From a bacterium (GTDB lineage: Bacteria > SZUA-79 > Acidulodesulfobacterales > Acidulodesulfobacteraceae), in the NCBI GenBank assembly GCA_021798875.1, contig JAJZBN010000003.1:8631-72630 (forward strand): a stretch of 64,000 nt of DNA, in the 5' to 3' direction. The translations under genes and the position numbers were made by a program. Below, one piece after another: positions 43,698 through 55,900 of this stretch (position 1 is its first letter; each line of letters begins with the position of its first letter). The notes beneath the pieces were generated by a model. That model had not been told where the DNA came from, searched no databases, and saw only the letters and a list, made by a program, of their open reading frames with translations.

Positions 43698-45109
43698 TAG
43701 TAATTTCCCGTAGAAATTATAGTTACGGTATTAGAGCCCGAATTAACGACGAAGCAGTAATGCCCGTCAGGCGAAATTCTGACTGCGGACGGATAATTAC
43801 CGACTTTAATAGTTTTAACAACTTCATCTTTTGCAATATTTATTATGCTCAATGTCGATGCCTGAGTATTTATTACGTAAAGGTATCTTCCGTCCGGTGT
43901 AATAGCTTCCGCTGTAGGTCCTTTGCCCGTATAAACAGTGGCAAGTTTCCCAAAAGGCTGGGGAACGTAATTTGAAGGAGGCGCCGTATAAACCGGAGCA
44001 GGTGAAGGCGGAGCCGTTATAGCAGCCGCAGCCTCTGCCGGAGTTTGACCAGGTACTCCGGAAACAGGAGTGCCTACCTTAACAGGGGAAGGCGGACCCA
44101 TTTTGGCATAAACCGTATTAGTTTTCTTTATTCTTATAAAAGCAGTGCTTGCCGCACGGGTTACCGTTACCAAAGCTGCGCTGCCGTCCGGAGCGACAGA
44201 TACGTTTATAGGACCGGCAGGCATATTAATAGTTTTGATATGATTAAAATGAACGGCATTATATATAGTAACCGCCATATTTTGATAATTTACTACAAAC
44301 AGCATCATTCCATCGGGAGTTAAAGCTACGGATGAAGGATCAGATAAGGTTTTAATTTTTTTTATTAATGCAAAATTCTTTTCGTTATATACGTAAATTT
44401 TATTTTTCTTGCCGGATGCGACGTAAAAATATTTTACCGGCGCTCCGGATGGAGAAAAAGCTACCGAAGTTGGATTTAATCCAGTGTGTACGTTACGTAT
44501 AACCGAAAACGTCGATACGTTTATTATTGAAATGGACGAGCCTCCGGCATTAGTCACTATTATTATCTTTCCGTTTGGAGAAATTGCAATTCCTTGAGGT
44601 TCTTTGCCTACCCTTATTCTTTTAATAACGGCATTTTGAACTGTATTTATAACGTCTACATCGTTATCGTGCATATTAGTAACAAACGCGTATCTTGAGT
44701 CGGGAGTAAAAACTATATTTAACGGCGTTCCTCCGGTATGAATATTTAAAGCTTTGGTCAAAGTGGACATATTTAACAAGCTTACGTTTCCTGAAGCAGT
44801 ATTTGAAACATAAGCAAAGGTCAGCGAAGGAGCAACAGCTACCCCTGTCGGATGGACTCCAACCTTTATTGAAGCAACGACGCCCTTGGTCGCCATACTC
44901 ACTACCGATACGGTGTTATCGTTCGCATTGGTCACTAAGGCATAGTTTCCGTTAGAAGAAAAAGAAACTCCGTAAGGCATATTGCCGACAGGAATACTTC
45001 TCGTAAGCCTTGGAGTAAGAAATGCAGCCGCAGAAGACAGATTTATAAAAACGATTAAACATAAAAAAACTATTGTTAAAACATAGTACTTTAACTTTGA
45101 CATAAACAC
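43694..45109 (-). CDS. YVTN beta-propeller repeat protein, secreted
   Basis: This 471-residue protein has an N-terminal signal peptide (about 1-30, LTIVFLCLIVFINLSSAAAF). It contains about nine copies of the 40-residue YVTN propeller repeat (GxxPxGVAxSPxGxxxYVxNxxxxTVSVI), for example residues 36-75, 78-117 and 430-471. A Pro-rich insert (PPSPVKVGTPVSGVPGQTP and following) near 340-395 interrupts the propeller. Such proteins are surface or periplasmic and their ligands are usually unknown. It is between ligA and the UbiB-like kinase in one operon, and overlaps the latter by 4 bp. Confidence 0.9.
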   Translation of the reverse strand: MFMSKLKYYVLTIVFLCLIVFINLSSAAAFLTPRLTRSIPVGNMPYGVSFSSNGNYALVTNANDNTVSVVSMATKGVVASIKVGVHPTGVAVAPSLTFAYVSNTASGNVSLLNMSTLTKALNIHTGGTPLNIVFTPDSRYAFVTNMHDNDVDVINTVQNAVIKRIRVGKEPQGIAISPNGKIIIVTNAGGSSISIINVSTFSVIRNVHTGLNPTSVAFSPSGAPVKYFYVASGKKNKIYVYNEKNFALIKKIKTLSDPSSVALTPDGMMLFVVNYQNMAVTIYNAVHFNHIKTINMPAGPINVSVAPDGSAALVTVTRAASTAFIRIKKTNTVYAKMGPPSPVKVGTPVSGVPGQTPAEAAAAITAPPSPAPVYTAPPSNYVPQPFGKLATVYTGKGPTAEAITPDGRYLYVINTQASTLSIINIAKDEVVKTIKVGNYPSAVRISPDGHYCFVVNSGSNTVTIISTGNYY

Positions 45110-45130
45110 ACCCGCTATTAAAAGTTTAAT

Positions 45131-47197
<2,067 letters not shown>

Positions 47198-49234
47198 TTA
47201 ATTATAAAGAAAATTATAAACGTAATAATTTGACAAAACTCTTTTAACGTAAGTCCTTGTTTGATTAAACGGTATAAGTTCGATAAAAAGAGGCATTGCA
47301 TAATTTTTTAAAAGATTATTTTTCCAGTATGAAACGGCTCCAGGTCCTGCATTATAAGAAGCTATAGCAAGATATTTTTTTCCGTTAAACTGATCGAGAA
47401 GAGTCTTTAAATAATATGAGCCGAAACTTATATTTATGTGTTTGCTGTATAGCATGGAAGGATTAAAATTATAGCAGCCCGTATGACTTGCTATATAGTA
47501 TCCGGTGGACGGAATAATCTGCATAAGCCCTATAGCGTTTGCGCTGGAATAACATACGGGATTATAAAGGCTCTCCTGCCTCATTATTCCGTATATTAAA
47601 TCTACCGGAATACCATACTTTAAAGAGTATTTTTCTACATAGCCGTAATAAGGCTTCGGATAAAGAATTTCTAGAAATTTTTTATTTAAGAGCAGATGTC
47701 TGTAGCCGTCATTTTTAAAAATTAAAGTGAAAGCAATGTTTATTGCTGCTCCGTAATATCCTTTTTTATAAAGCAAATATATTAAAAAAACGTCGAAATT
47801 TTTATTATTATCATTCATTAAAGCTATTTTTTGCAGTTCTATATTAGAAAGAGAGTAAATATTTAAATTCAAAAACGCTTTTAGCCTCTTGAATCTTAAT
47901 TTTAAGGCATTATTATTATTTATTGCTTTTTTAAATTCGGATGCATACTTTATAGATACAATACTATGATTCAGTATATCGCCGTCGTCCAAAACTTCCG
48001 AAGAATAATCTGCGGCGTCTGTTAGTCTGCGTTCGAATATACCCGACATAATACCGTAATAAGAATACCTCAAAATCCTGGACGCCCTTATTAAGTTAAA
48101 ATAAAAAAGGGATCTTTTTTTATAGCCTAATTTCTCAAGTATAATGCCGTACCAGAATAAAAATCTTGCGGTGTTACCGTTTACGGAATCATCGATAATA
48201 AAAAAAGATTTAAGCCTTTTTGCCGCGTTCAATAATTCTCCTGATTTCAAATCGTTTAAAACATAACTCCATAAAATATTCCTATAAATATTTTTAAGTC
48301 TTCGGTCAAGAAACCCATATTTCTCTGATATAGAGTTTAAAATTAAAAACGTTTTTTGGGTTTGTCCTTGAATATAATAATAACGTGCTTTTAAATCTAA
48401 TATTTTTAAATTTTTAACTCCGTAATATTCATAGCATGATTTATTTTTTTCGTATTTTAAACATTCATCGGCTTTATCTAAAAACAAAGGACTTTTAATC
48501 TTCATTAAATCTTTTAAAATAATGAATTTTGCTTTTTTGTTTTTTAAAGCAGCCGTCTTGAGCAGAGCAATAGATTCCGCATAATAAGAATCATAATATA
48601 AATCTTCTCCGCGTTTAATTTTTTCGGAGAGATTCAAAGAGGTTTTTTTTATTTTTATATGATGAGTTTTGCAAAAGTAAGGATAATCTATATAAAGCCT
48701 CTTTAAGTATTTATCCGCAAGCATATAATCTTTCAGTTTAGCATATGCTTTGTATATATCGTACATTGCATAAGAACGTACGGAAGATTTTTTTGAACGG
48801 GCAATAATATATTTAAAATGGGATATTCCGGAAACATAGCTGCCTGTTTTTTCTTCCGAAACGGCAAGATAAAAAATAGCGTTTTTATAAAAGACGAAAT
48901 TGGGATAAGAGATTGCAAGTTTCATTAAGACATAATTTGCTTTTCCGTATTCTTTAAGATTAATAAAAGACAATCCTTGATAATAAAGCGCAAAATTACC
49001 GAGCGTCGTGCCTCCGTCATGCAAATAAAGCCAGAACTCTCCCGCTGCAGCTTTATATCTGCCGGAAACAAAACTGTTAAAAGCTTTTTTGAAAACGGCT
49101 TCGTTATTATAATTCAGGTAAGGTTCCGCATTTTTGCTTAAATAATCGGTATAAGAAAAAGCATTGACGTATAAAAAAGAGCTGAGGATAGTAAGCGAAT
49201 ATACAATAAAAACGAGTAAGATTTTTTTTTTCAT
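47198..49234 (-). CDS. Soluble-type lytic transglycosylase (Slt/MltE family)
   Basis: This 678-residue protein has an N-terminal signal peptide (MKKKILLVFIVYSLTILSS), a long helical superhelix region (about 40-530) and a C-terminal transglycosylase domain. The catalytic Glu554 is in GIMRQESLYNP, with GLMQIIPSTG and ASYNAGPGAVSYW. It cleaves peptidoglycan in the periplasm. The many Tyr/Lys residues in the superhelix suggest it is basic. It is 2 bp after dapF and 9 bp before ligA. Confidence 0.92.
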   Translation of the reverse strand: MKKKILLVFIVYSLTILSSFLYVNAFSYTDYLSKNAEPYLNYNNEAVFKKAFNSFVSGRYKAAAGEFWLYLHDGGTTLGNFALYYQGLSFINLKEYGKANYVLMKLAISYPNFVFYKNAIFYLAVSEEKTGSYVSGISHFKYIIARSKKSSVRSYAMYDIYKAYAKLKDYMLADKYLKRLYIDYPYFCKTHHIKIKKTSLNLSEKIKRGEDLYYDSYYAESIALLKTAALKNKKAKFIILKDLMKIKSPLFLDKADECLKYEKNKSCYEYYGVKNLKILDLKARYYYIQGQTQKTFLILNSISEKYGFLDRRLKNIYRNILWSYVLNDLKSGELLNAAKRLKSFFIIDDSVNGNTARFLFWYGIILEKLGYKKRSLFYFNLIRASRILRYSYYGIMSGIFERRLTDAADYSSEVLDDGDILNHSIVSIKYASEFKKAINNNNALKLRFKRLKAFLNLNIYSLSNIELQKIALMNDNNKNFDVFLIYLLYKKGYYGAAINIAFTLIFKNDGYRHLLLNKKFLEILYPKPYYGYVEKYSLKYGIPVDLIYGIMRQESLYNPVCYSSANAIGLMQIIPSTGYYIASHTGCYNFNPSMLYSKHINISFGSYYLKTLLDQFNGKKYLAIASYNAGPGAVSYWKNNLLKNYAMPLFIELIPFNQTRTYVKRVLSNYYVYNFLYN

Positions 49235-49236
49235 AA

Positions 49237-50160
49237 TTAAAAATTAAAATAACCGTCGAAAACTTCTTCGGCAGGTCCGACCATATATATGCCGTTATTT
49301 AAATCTCCGGATATTTTAAGCGTTCCGCCGTATAAATTAACCTTAAGCTCATTTTTTTCGCTGCCTATTTTACCGGTTTTTTTCATAACGGAATAAACTG
49401 CACAAGCTCCTGTGCCGCATGCCAAAGTTTCGCCCGAACCTCTTTCCCATGTTCTTACCAACACGTTTCCGTCGTCAAGTTTCTCGACGAATTCTATATT
49501 AATACGCTTAGGAAATGCGGCATCGTTTTCTATTAAGCGTCCATAATAATGAACGTCAAAATTTTTTACGTCTTCTACAAAAGTAACGCAATGCGGATTT
49601 CCCATTGAAACGCATGATACGGTAAAATCTTTATTCGCTGCAGTTATTTTTTCCTCTATTATTTCCCGTTTTTTAAAAATTGCCGGAATTTTACCGGACT
49701 CGAACTCTGGAATACCCATAAAAACTTTTGCTTCTTTAACCGTGCCGGTTCCTTCGGCTAAATAAACTTCGACAGTCTTAATTCCTGCAAGCGTTTCAAT
49801 GTTTATAATTTTTTTATCGGTAAGATGCTTATCATAAACATATTTTGCAAAACATCTTATACCGTTGCCGCACATTTCTCCTTCGGAACCGTCCGCGTTA
49901 AACATTCTCATCCTAAAATCAGGTTTAACGCCGGATGTTGATTTTAAAGAATCGGAAGATTCATAAGTTGACGAAGGCGGCAAAATTATGATAATACCGT
50001 CGGAACCAACTCCGAAATGTCTGTCGCTTATTTTAACAGCAAGTTCATTAAACAAATTACTGCCGTTATCGGCGTTTAAACATAAAGGAATATCGTTAAT
50101 GCCGTCTATATAAAGGTAATCGTTACCGGCTCCATGAAGTTTCGTAAATTTTATTTTCAT
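49237..50160 (-). CDS. dapF: Diaminopimelate epimerase
   Basis: This 307-residue protein has the two catalytic cysteines: Cys97 in GEMCGNGIRCFAKYV and Cys248 in LACGTGACAVYS. It begins KFTKLHGAGNDYLYIDG and has VSMGNPHCVTFVEDV. It converts LL- to meso-diaminopimelate for lysine and peptidoglycan. The insertion around SSTYESSDSLKSTSGVKPD (about 63-81) is longer than in typical DapF. It overlaps the BamE-like gene by 4 bp. Confidence 0.97.
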   Translation of the reverse strand: MKIKFTKLHGAGNDYLYIDGINDIPLCLNADNGSNLFNELAVKISDRHFGVGSDGIIIILPPSSTYESSDSLKSTSGVKPDFRMRMFNADGSEGEMCGNGIRCFAKYVYDKHLTDKKIINIETLAGIKTVEVYLAEGTGTVKEAKVFMGIPEFESGKIPAIFKKREIIEEKITAANKDFTVSCVSMGNPHCVTFVEDVKNFDVHYYGRLIENDAAFPKRINIEFVEKLDDGNVLVRTWERGSGETLACGTGACAVYSVMKKTGKIGSEKNELKVNLYGGTLKISGDLNNGIYMVGPAEEVFDGYFNF

Positions 50161-50570
50161 TGTTTTTCTTTTTTTAAAATCCTCCTTAGCGAAGTGTTCC
50201 CTGTAGTCGTAAAACTGTGGCTTATAACTATTCCGTTTTTGATAACTATATATAATTTTTCTTTTAATTTTCTCGTAGAAGTAGTAAGAATTTCATTTCC
50301 CAAATGAACGTATTTTTTATACCTGAATCTGTATTTATAAGTGACTACGCCGGGTTTGAACGGATTAGTCTTTATAGAATAAGGCGGTCCGAACATGGAA
50401 ATTATCTGCGATTTAGTAGTAGTTCCGTTTATTATTTTATCCACGCTGGAAGCAGGTATCGGCTTTCCAATAATATTGCGGGTAGTAGCGCAACCGGTAA
50501 GCATTACGCCTGAAATAAAAATAACGGATAAAAATAAAATAATTACCTTAGGCAGTCTGCGAACGTTCAT
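50157..50570 (-). CDS. BamE/SmpA-like outer-membrane lipoprotein
   Basis: This 137-residue lipoprotein has lipobox LTGC (Cys27) after a hydrophobic signal. The rest resembles the SmpA/OmlA (BamE) fold: a short helix-turn (SSVDKIINGTTTKSQIISMFGPPYSIKT) then three beta strands. The motif TKSQIISMFGPP is characteristic of BamE-type proteins. It could help the Bam complex insert barrels. It heads the operon with dapF, slt, ligA, the YVTN gene and the UbiB-like kinase. Whether it is the true BamE or a related lipoprotein was not settled. Confidence 0.75.
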   Translation of the reverse strand: MNVRRLPKVIILFLSVIFISGVMLTGCATTRNIIGKPIPASSVDKIINGTTTKSQIISMFGPPYSIKTNPFKPGVVTYKYRFRYKKYVHLGNEILTTSTRKLKEKLYIVIKNGIVISHSFTTTGNTSLRRILKKEKQ

Positions 50571-50663
50571 TGTAATAACCTCTTTAAAATTTAATTCAAT
50601 AATTCATATACATATATTATATTAGCATTTTTGTGCTTTTTTTTAAATATTTATTTCTTTTTT

Positions 50664-50680
50664 CCATTTTGTGACTGTAC
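50664..50680. repeat. Partial family-2 repeat
   Basis: CCATTTTGTGACTGTAC matches the left side of the repeat at 21610-21684 (CCATTTTGTGACGGTGCC) with few changes. The palindromic part is missing. It lies at the 3' end of the OppC-like gene. Confidence 0.4.
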
Positions 50681-51516
50681 TATTTCTCAGACGAATATCT
50701 AGGGTCAAGGGCATTTCTGACAGCTTCGCCGACTAAATTAAAACTTAGAACCGTAAGTAAAATTGCAATACCCGGAAAAAGCGTCAGCCACCATGCTACC
50801 ATTATATAAGTTTTCCCTCTGGAAAGCATTCCTCCCCAGCTCGGCGTAGGCGGCATAATACCAATCCCAAGAAAAGCTAAAGACGCCTGTATTAAGATTG
50901 CTCCTGCTATCCCAAGCGTCGCCGATACTAAAATAGGAGCGACAACGTTAGGTAAAATTTCTATAAACATTATATAAAGGTCTGAAGCTCCTGCCGCTTT
51001 TGCAGATAAAACATAGTCTTTTTCCCTGTTCTGCATAAATTCCGCCCTGATTATCCTGGCTACGCCCATCCATGAGGTTAGGCCTATTATAATCATGATG
51101 TTTATGATAGACGGCCTTAAAATAGCGCTTACCGCAAGAATAAGAAAAAAAGACGGGAAAGTCAGCATAATATCGACGAACCTCATTAAAAAACCGTCGA
51201 TAAAACCTGCATAATACCCTGCAAACGCGCCTATAATTATTCCTATAAAAAGGGATATGGAAACCGATATAAAACCTACTTCTACGGAAATTCTCGAGCC
51301 GTAAATAAGTCTTGAAAGAACATCGCGTCCAAGCTGATCCGTTCCGAGTAGATGCGTAAAACTCGGCGGTTGAAGTATTGCGTTTACATTTATTTTATCC
51401 GGATTATACGGAGAAATATAAGGCGCAAATATAGCCGCCAGAATAATAAGCAATATAAAAATCAAAGAGTATAAAGCAAGTTTATTTTTTTTAAAAGCGT
51501 TTATTATTTCGTTCAT
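50680..51516 (-). CDS. OppC/DppC-type ABC transporter permease
   Basis: This 278-residue permease has about six membrane helices. It has the N-terminal FAPYISPYNPDKINVNAILQ, HLLGTDQLGRDVLSRLIYGS, the EAA-type loop AKAAGASDLYIMFIEILPNV, and a conserved C-terminus ALDPRYSSEK. It belongs to the peptide/nickel-type permease family. It normally pairs with OppB in one operon, but here the OppB-like gene is divergent. No ATPase or substrate-binding protein is in the window. Substrate unknown. Confidence 0.9.
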   Translation of the reverse strand: MNEIINAFKKNKLALYSLIFILLIILAAIFAPYISPYNPDKINVNAILQPPSFTHLLGTDQLGRDVLSRLIYGSRISVEVGFISVSISLFIGIIIGAFAGYYAGFIDGFLMRFVDIMLTFPSFFLILAVSAILRPSIINIMIIIGLTSWMGVARIIRAEFMQNREKDYVLSAKAAGASDLYIMFIEILPNVVAPILVSATLGIAGAILIQASLAFLGIGIMPPTPSWGGMLSRGKTYIMVAWWLTLFPGIAILLTVLSFNLVGEAVRNALDPRYSSEK

Positions 51517-51609
51517 AATTTAAATCATATTTTTAATTTTAATTATCGAATATTATAATATATAATATAGCTTTATAAAAATAAATTTTTTTATTGCAAT
51601 GCTTAAATT

Positions 51610-52581
51610 ATGGGAATATATATTATAAAACGAATTTTTTTTATGATACCTATTTTAATAGGCATCACTTTAATATCATTTTTCGTTATACACCTTGCTC
51701 CGGGCAATCCCCTTACCGAACAGTTAGGTTTAAATCCGAAGGTTTCGGCTGCTTCGAGGGAGATGCTCACAAAACTTTACGGTTTAAACAAACCTCTTTT
51801 AACTCAGTATTACGACTGGCTTAAACGGATAGCCACCCTTAATTTCGGAGTTTCTTTTACCGCCGATCACGAACCCGTCATTACCGAAATAAAAAGAACT
51901 ATCGGTATTACTATAATAATAAATACTCTTGCTATGTTTTTTATATTTCTATTTTCTATTCCTATTGGGGTTATGTCGGCAGTTAAGCACGATTCCCTTT
52001 TTGATAAAATTACGACGGTATTGGTTTTTATCGGTTTTGCTGCGCCGTCTTTCTGGGTCGCGCTTCTTTTAATTATTTTTTTCGGAATAGATTTGCACTT
52101 ACTGCCTATAGGGGGTATTACCTCTGCCGGTTATAATTTTCTCCCCTGGTGGGGCAAAATCGCAAATATAGCAAAACATCTAATTATGCCCGTATTCGTC
52201 GCAGGGTTCGGAGGTATAGCCGGACTTTCTCGTTATTTAAAAGGCAATATGCTTGAAGTTTACAGGCAGGATTATATCCTGACGGCAAGAGCTAAAGGGC
52301 TTAAAGAACGCACCGTAATATACAAGCATGCAATGAAAAACGCCCTGATTCCATTTATCACTATCCTCGGATTAAGCGTTCCGGGACTTATAGGAGGAAG
52401 CGTTATTATAGAAACTATTTTTGATATAAACGGAATGGGAAGACTTTTCTATCAAAGCGTCCTCGCAAGAGATTACCCGACTATAATGGGAATATTAGTA
52501 ATAGGCGCGGTACTTACTCTTATCGGCAACCTTTTGGCCGATATCGCTTACGCCCTTGTCGATCCCAGACTTCGAAAATAG
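51610..52581 (+). CDS. OppB/DppB-type ABC transporter permease
   Basis: This 323-residue permease has about six helices. It starts [20 protein letters not shown], has [13 protein letters not shown], the EAA-type loop [20 protein letters not shown], and ends [17 protein letters not shown]. It is the usual partner of the OppC-type permease, but it is transcribed in the opposite direction, separated from it by a 93-bp AT-rich region. Its substrate is unknown. It ends next to a cluster of family-1 repeats. Confidence 0.9.
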   Translation: MGIYIIKRIFFMIPILIGITLISFFVIHLAPGNPLTEQLGLNPKVSAASREMLTKLYGLNKPLLTQYYDWLKRIATLNFGVSFTADHEPVITEIKRTIGITIIINTLAMFFIFLFSIPIGVMSAVKHDSLFDKITTVLVFIGFAAPSFWVALLLIIFFGIDLHLLPIGGITSAGYNFLPWWGKIANIAKHLIMPVFVAGFGGIAGLSRYLKGNMLEVYRQDYILTARAKGLKERTVIYKHAMKNALIPFITILGLSVPGLIGGSVIIETIFDINGMGRLFYQSVLARDYPTIMGILVIGAVLTLIGNLLADIAYALVDPRLRK

Positions 52582-52594
52582 AAAACTTATCAAT

Positions 52595-52828
52595 AAAAAG
52601 TCAGATTTTATTTTCCGCAAAGAAAAATGTGTTAAGAAAAAGGTGTCAGATTTTATTTTCCGCAGACGAAATATTCAATTTATATAAAAGATATTTGCGG
52701 AAAATTAATCTGACACCTTTTTCGATAGCACGATTATTACGCAGCTAAAAACCAGCAAACGTAGTCGGGAGTAAGCAAATAAATAAATCTGACACCTTTT
52801 TTATTTTTTATTAGACACCTTTTTTATT
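52595..52828. repeat. Cluster of family-1 (TCTGACACC) repeats in a convergent gap
   Basis: Copies or parts are at 52595-52621 (AAAAAGTCAGATTTTATTTT), at 52637-52663 with its near-inverse at 52696-52722 (shared GGTGTCAGATT, CCGCA and GCGGA), at 52763-52800, and a shorter tandem copy at 52812-52828. The last touches the RND permease stop codon. The 242-bp gap between oppB and the RND permease is almost all repeat. It resembles REP/BIME elements. Confidence 0.8.
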
Positions 52829-55800
52829 TGTTTTTGTGCAAGTCTTTGCCGAAAAACATATATACCGTAGGAACTATGAATATAGTCAAAAAGGTGCCTA
52901 TTCCGAGTCCGGCGGCTATAACCAAACCTATGTCAAACCGGCTGACTGCGCCTGCTCCCGTAGCAAGAAGAAGCGGCACTACGCCGAAAACCATAGCAAA
53001 AGTAGTCATAAGTATAGGCCTTAACCTTATAGAAGCCGCCTGCTCTATTGCAGATCTTTTATCCATGCCTTCTTTCTGCAAATCGTTTGCAAACTTTGTA
53101 ATAAGAATGCCGTGTTTACTTACAAGTCCAATAAGAGTAACAAGCCCTACCTCCGTATAAATATTAATAGTCGCAAAACCTAAACTTAAAAATATTAACG
53201 CTCCGGTTATAGACATAGGAACGCTTACTAATATAATAACAGGATCGATAAAACTGTCGAACAAAGCGGCAAGAACAAGATAAATTATAATCAGGGAAAA
53301 GAAAAACGTTACTATCATGGCAGAACCTTGTTGAACGAACTGGCGCGATTGTCCTGCAAAATTATACGAAAAACCTTTAGGAAAAATATTCTTGGACGTT
53401 TTTTCAAGAAAACTCAACGCCTGCCCTATAGTAACTCCAGGTTTGGGTATAGCGGATATAGTAACGGAATTAAGCTGATCGAACTGATTTAACGACTCCG
53501 GCACCGTAACGGTTTTAAAACTCACAAAGCTGGACAGCGGAACCATATTTCCGTTTGAAGCCGCTACATAATAATTTTTTAACAAATTTTGGTCATACCT
53601 GTATTTTTGAATTACCTGAGGTATAACTTTATAGCTATAACCGTCCATTTCAAACCAGTTTACGTAATTTTCGCTAAGCATGGTAGAAAGCGTATCGCCA
53701 ATAGTTGCCATATTAATACCCATACTCTGCGCTTTGTTTTTATTTATAATAATTTTTATCTGAGGTTCATCGTACTTTAGGTCTTTATCCATATACAAAA
53801 ACAGTCCGCTCTGCATCGCTTTTTGCTCAAGCCGAAGCGCAACGCTTCTCATTTCAAGATAATTGTCCGTAGATGTTATAACAAACATAACGGGAAGACC
53901 CTGCGAACCTGGGAGGCTCGGAAGCGCAAACGCCGCAAGCTGCAAACCGGTTATAGAATTTAGTTTTTCCTGTACCATAGGGGTAAGCTGCATCTGGGTT
54001 AATTTCCTCTGGCTCCACGGCTTAAGAATCATACCCGATATCAAGGTATTGTTGCCTGAAGCTCCCAATGCCATAAAATACCTGTTCATTTGCGGAAAAG
54101 AATCGTAAATATGCCCTATCTGCTTTGCGTAATGTTTTAAATTTTTGTAGGTAGAAGTAGGCGATGCGGTGCCCTGTACAAAAACGACGCCTTGATCTTC
54201 CGTGGGGGCCAACTCGCTTTTTGTTGTAATAAATAAAAAATATGCGGCGGTTAAAACAACTATTATAACTAAAGCTACCACAGGTTTGTAATCAAGAACG
54301 CCGTGAAGTATTTTTAAATATATATTTTTTATTTTATCAAAAGTTATGTCAAGAAAATGCGGAAGACCTTTTTTACCCATATCCTCTTTTAAAAATTTAG
54401 ACGTCATCATAGGAGAAAGAGTTAAGGCTAAAATTCCGGAAATAAGCACCGCTCCGGCAAGAGTAAAGGCAAATTCCGTAAAAAGCGCTCCTGTTAGACC
54501 GCCCATAAAACCTATAGGGAGAAAAACCGCCACTAAAGTGATAGACATAGCGATAATAGGCACGCCCAGCTCTTTTGCCGCAACAATAGCCGCGTCAAAC
54601 GGTTTTTTACCTTCTTCTATATGACGGCTTACGTTTTCGACTACTATAATAGCATCGTCCACGACCAACCCTATAGCAAGGACGAAAGCTAAAAGGGTCA
54701 GTAAGTTAATTGAATAGTTTAGATAATACATTATAAACAGGTCGCCTATAATCGATAAAGGTATAGCTATTACGGGAATAACCACGCTTCTTGAGGAACC
54801 GAGAAATAAAAAAATAACTATTATAACTATTATAAGGGTTTCTACAACCGTTTTAATAACCTCGTTAATAGAACTGCTTATAAAAATAGTTCTGTTAAAA
54901 GCAACCCTAAGTTTCATATGCGCAGGCAGTTGTTTTCTTAACGAAGAAATCATATCCGTAAGTTTTTTTACGACGGTCAGCGGATTTGCAGTAGGAGTCG
55001 TAAAAATACCCATAACTACGGCTCTTTTGCCGTTCATTATATTTCCGGCATCGTTGCTTACGGCTCCCATTTCTACCGTTCCTATATCTTTAATTCTTAC
55101 TAATGTACCTCCGTCGTCGGCAACGACTAAATTCCTAAACTGTTTTACGGTCTTAAGCATAGTGTCTGCGGAAATATTAACCTGAACATAATTTCCTTTA
55201 GTGTAACCGTTAGAAGCAATATAATTATTGTTTGCAAGGGCGTTTGAAACGTCTATGGGCGTAACGTTAAATTCCGCCATTTTTTTAGGGTTAAGCCATA
55301 TTCTCATACCGAACTGTTTGTTTCCGTAAATCTGAACCTGTCCAACCCCGCTTACAGCCTGAATTTTGGGCTGAACCGCCCTGGTTAAATAATCCGTTAT
55401 CTGAGAACTTGTTAACGTATTTGAAGTAAACGCCAGATACAAATATGCAAGATTTGTCACGCTGGTTTTAGTAATAACCGGAAGTTGAGACTGTTTAGGA
55501 AGCTGGTTTAATACTGAATTGACCTGAGAAAGCACCTCGGCAAGAGCGGCGTTGGGGCTGAAGTTTAATTTCATAAAAACCTGGATAGTGCTTACGCCTT
55601 CGGTGCTCGTCGAAGTCATATAATCTATGCCTTCCGAAGAAGCTATGGCTCTCTCCAAAGGCATTGTAATAAAACCCTGAACTACCTGCGCGCTTGCTCC
55701 CGGATAAGCCGTTTGAACGGTTATAAGCGTATCTTTTACTTTCGGATACTCCCTTAACGTCAATTCGGAAAGAGATCTTGCTCCAAGTATAAATATAACA

Positions 55801-55883
55801 AGACTTATAACTATTGCAAGAACCGGACGTTGAATAAATATGTCGGTAAAACTCTTCTTTGTTTGCGGTTTTAGTTCGTTCAT
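52824..55883 (-). CDS. RND multidrug/solvent efflux inner-membrane pump (HAE1 family)
   Basis: This 1019-residue protein has the AcrB-like plan: 12 helices, two periplasmic porter regions, and the proton-relay acidic pair in AIGLVVDDAIIVVENVSRHI. GLVTLIGLVSKHGILITKFAN in the second half is also conserved. It exports hydrophobic compounds, driven by protons. It is cotranscribed with the adaptor gene upstream (17 bp gap). The N-terminus IFIQRPVLAIVISLVIFILG is typical. The stop codon lies in a dispersed repeat. Confidence 0.95.
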   Translation of the reverse strand: MNELKPQTKKSFTDIFIQRPVLAIVISLVIFILGARSLSELTLREYPKVKDTLITVQTAYPGASAQVVQGFITMPLERAIASSEGIDYMTSTSTEGVSTIQVFMKLNFSPNAALAEVLSQVNSVLNQLPKQSQLPVITKTSVTNLAYLYLAFTSNTLTSSQITDYLTRAVQPKIQAVSGVGQVQIYGNKQFGMRIWLNPKKMAEFNVTPIDVSNALANNNYIASNGYTKGNYVQVNISADTMLKTVKQFRNLVVADDGGTLVRIKDIGTVEMGAVSNDAGNIMNGKRAVVMGIFTTPTANPLTVVKKLTDMISSLRKQLPAHMKLRVAFNRTIFISSSINEVIKTVVETLIIVIIVIFLFLGSSRSVVIPVIAIPLSIIGDLFIMYYLNYSINLLTLLAFVLAIGLVVDDAIIVVENVSRHIEEGKKPFDAAIVAAKELGVPIIAMSITLVAVFLPIGFMGGLTGALFTEFAFTLAGAVLISGILALTLSPMMTSKFLKEDMGKKGLPHFLDITFDKIKNIYLKILHGVLDYKPVVALVIIVVLTAAYFLFITTKSELAPTEDQGVVFVQGTASPTSTYKNLKHYAKQIGHIYDSFPQMNRYFMALGASGNNTLISGMILKPWSQRKLTQMQLTPMVQEKLNSITGLQLAAFALPSLPGSQGLPVMFVITSTDNYLEMRSVALRLEQKAMQSGLFLYMDKDLKYDEPQIKIIINKNKAQSMGINMATIGDTLSTMLSENYVNWFEMDGYSYKVIPQVIQKYRYDQNLLKNYYVAASNGNMVPLSSFVSFKTVTVPESLNQFDQLNSVTISAIPKPGVTIGQALSFLEKTSKNIFPKGFSYNFAGQSRQFVQQGSAMIVTFFFSLIIIYLVLAALFDSFIDPVIILVSVPMSITGALIFLSLGFATINIYTEVGLVTLIGLVSKHGILITKFANDLQKEGMDKRSAIEQAASIRLRPILMTTFAMVFGVVPLLLATGAGAVSRFDIGLVIAAGLGIGTFLTIFIVPTVYMFFGKDLHKNK

Positions 55884-55900
55884 TTAATTACCTTTTATCT

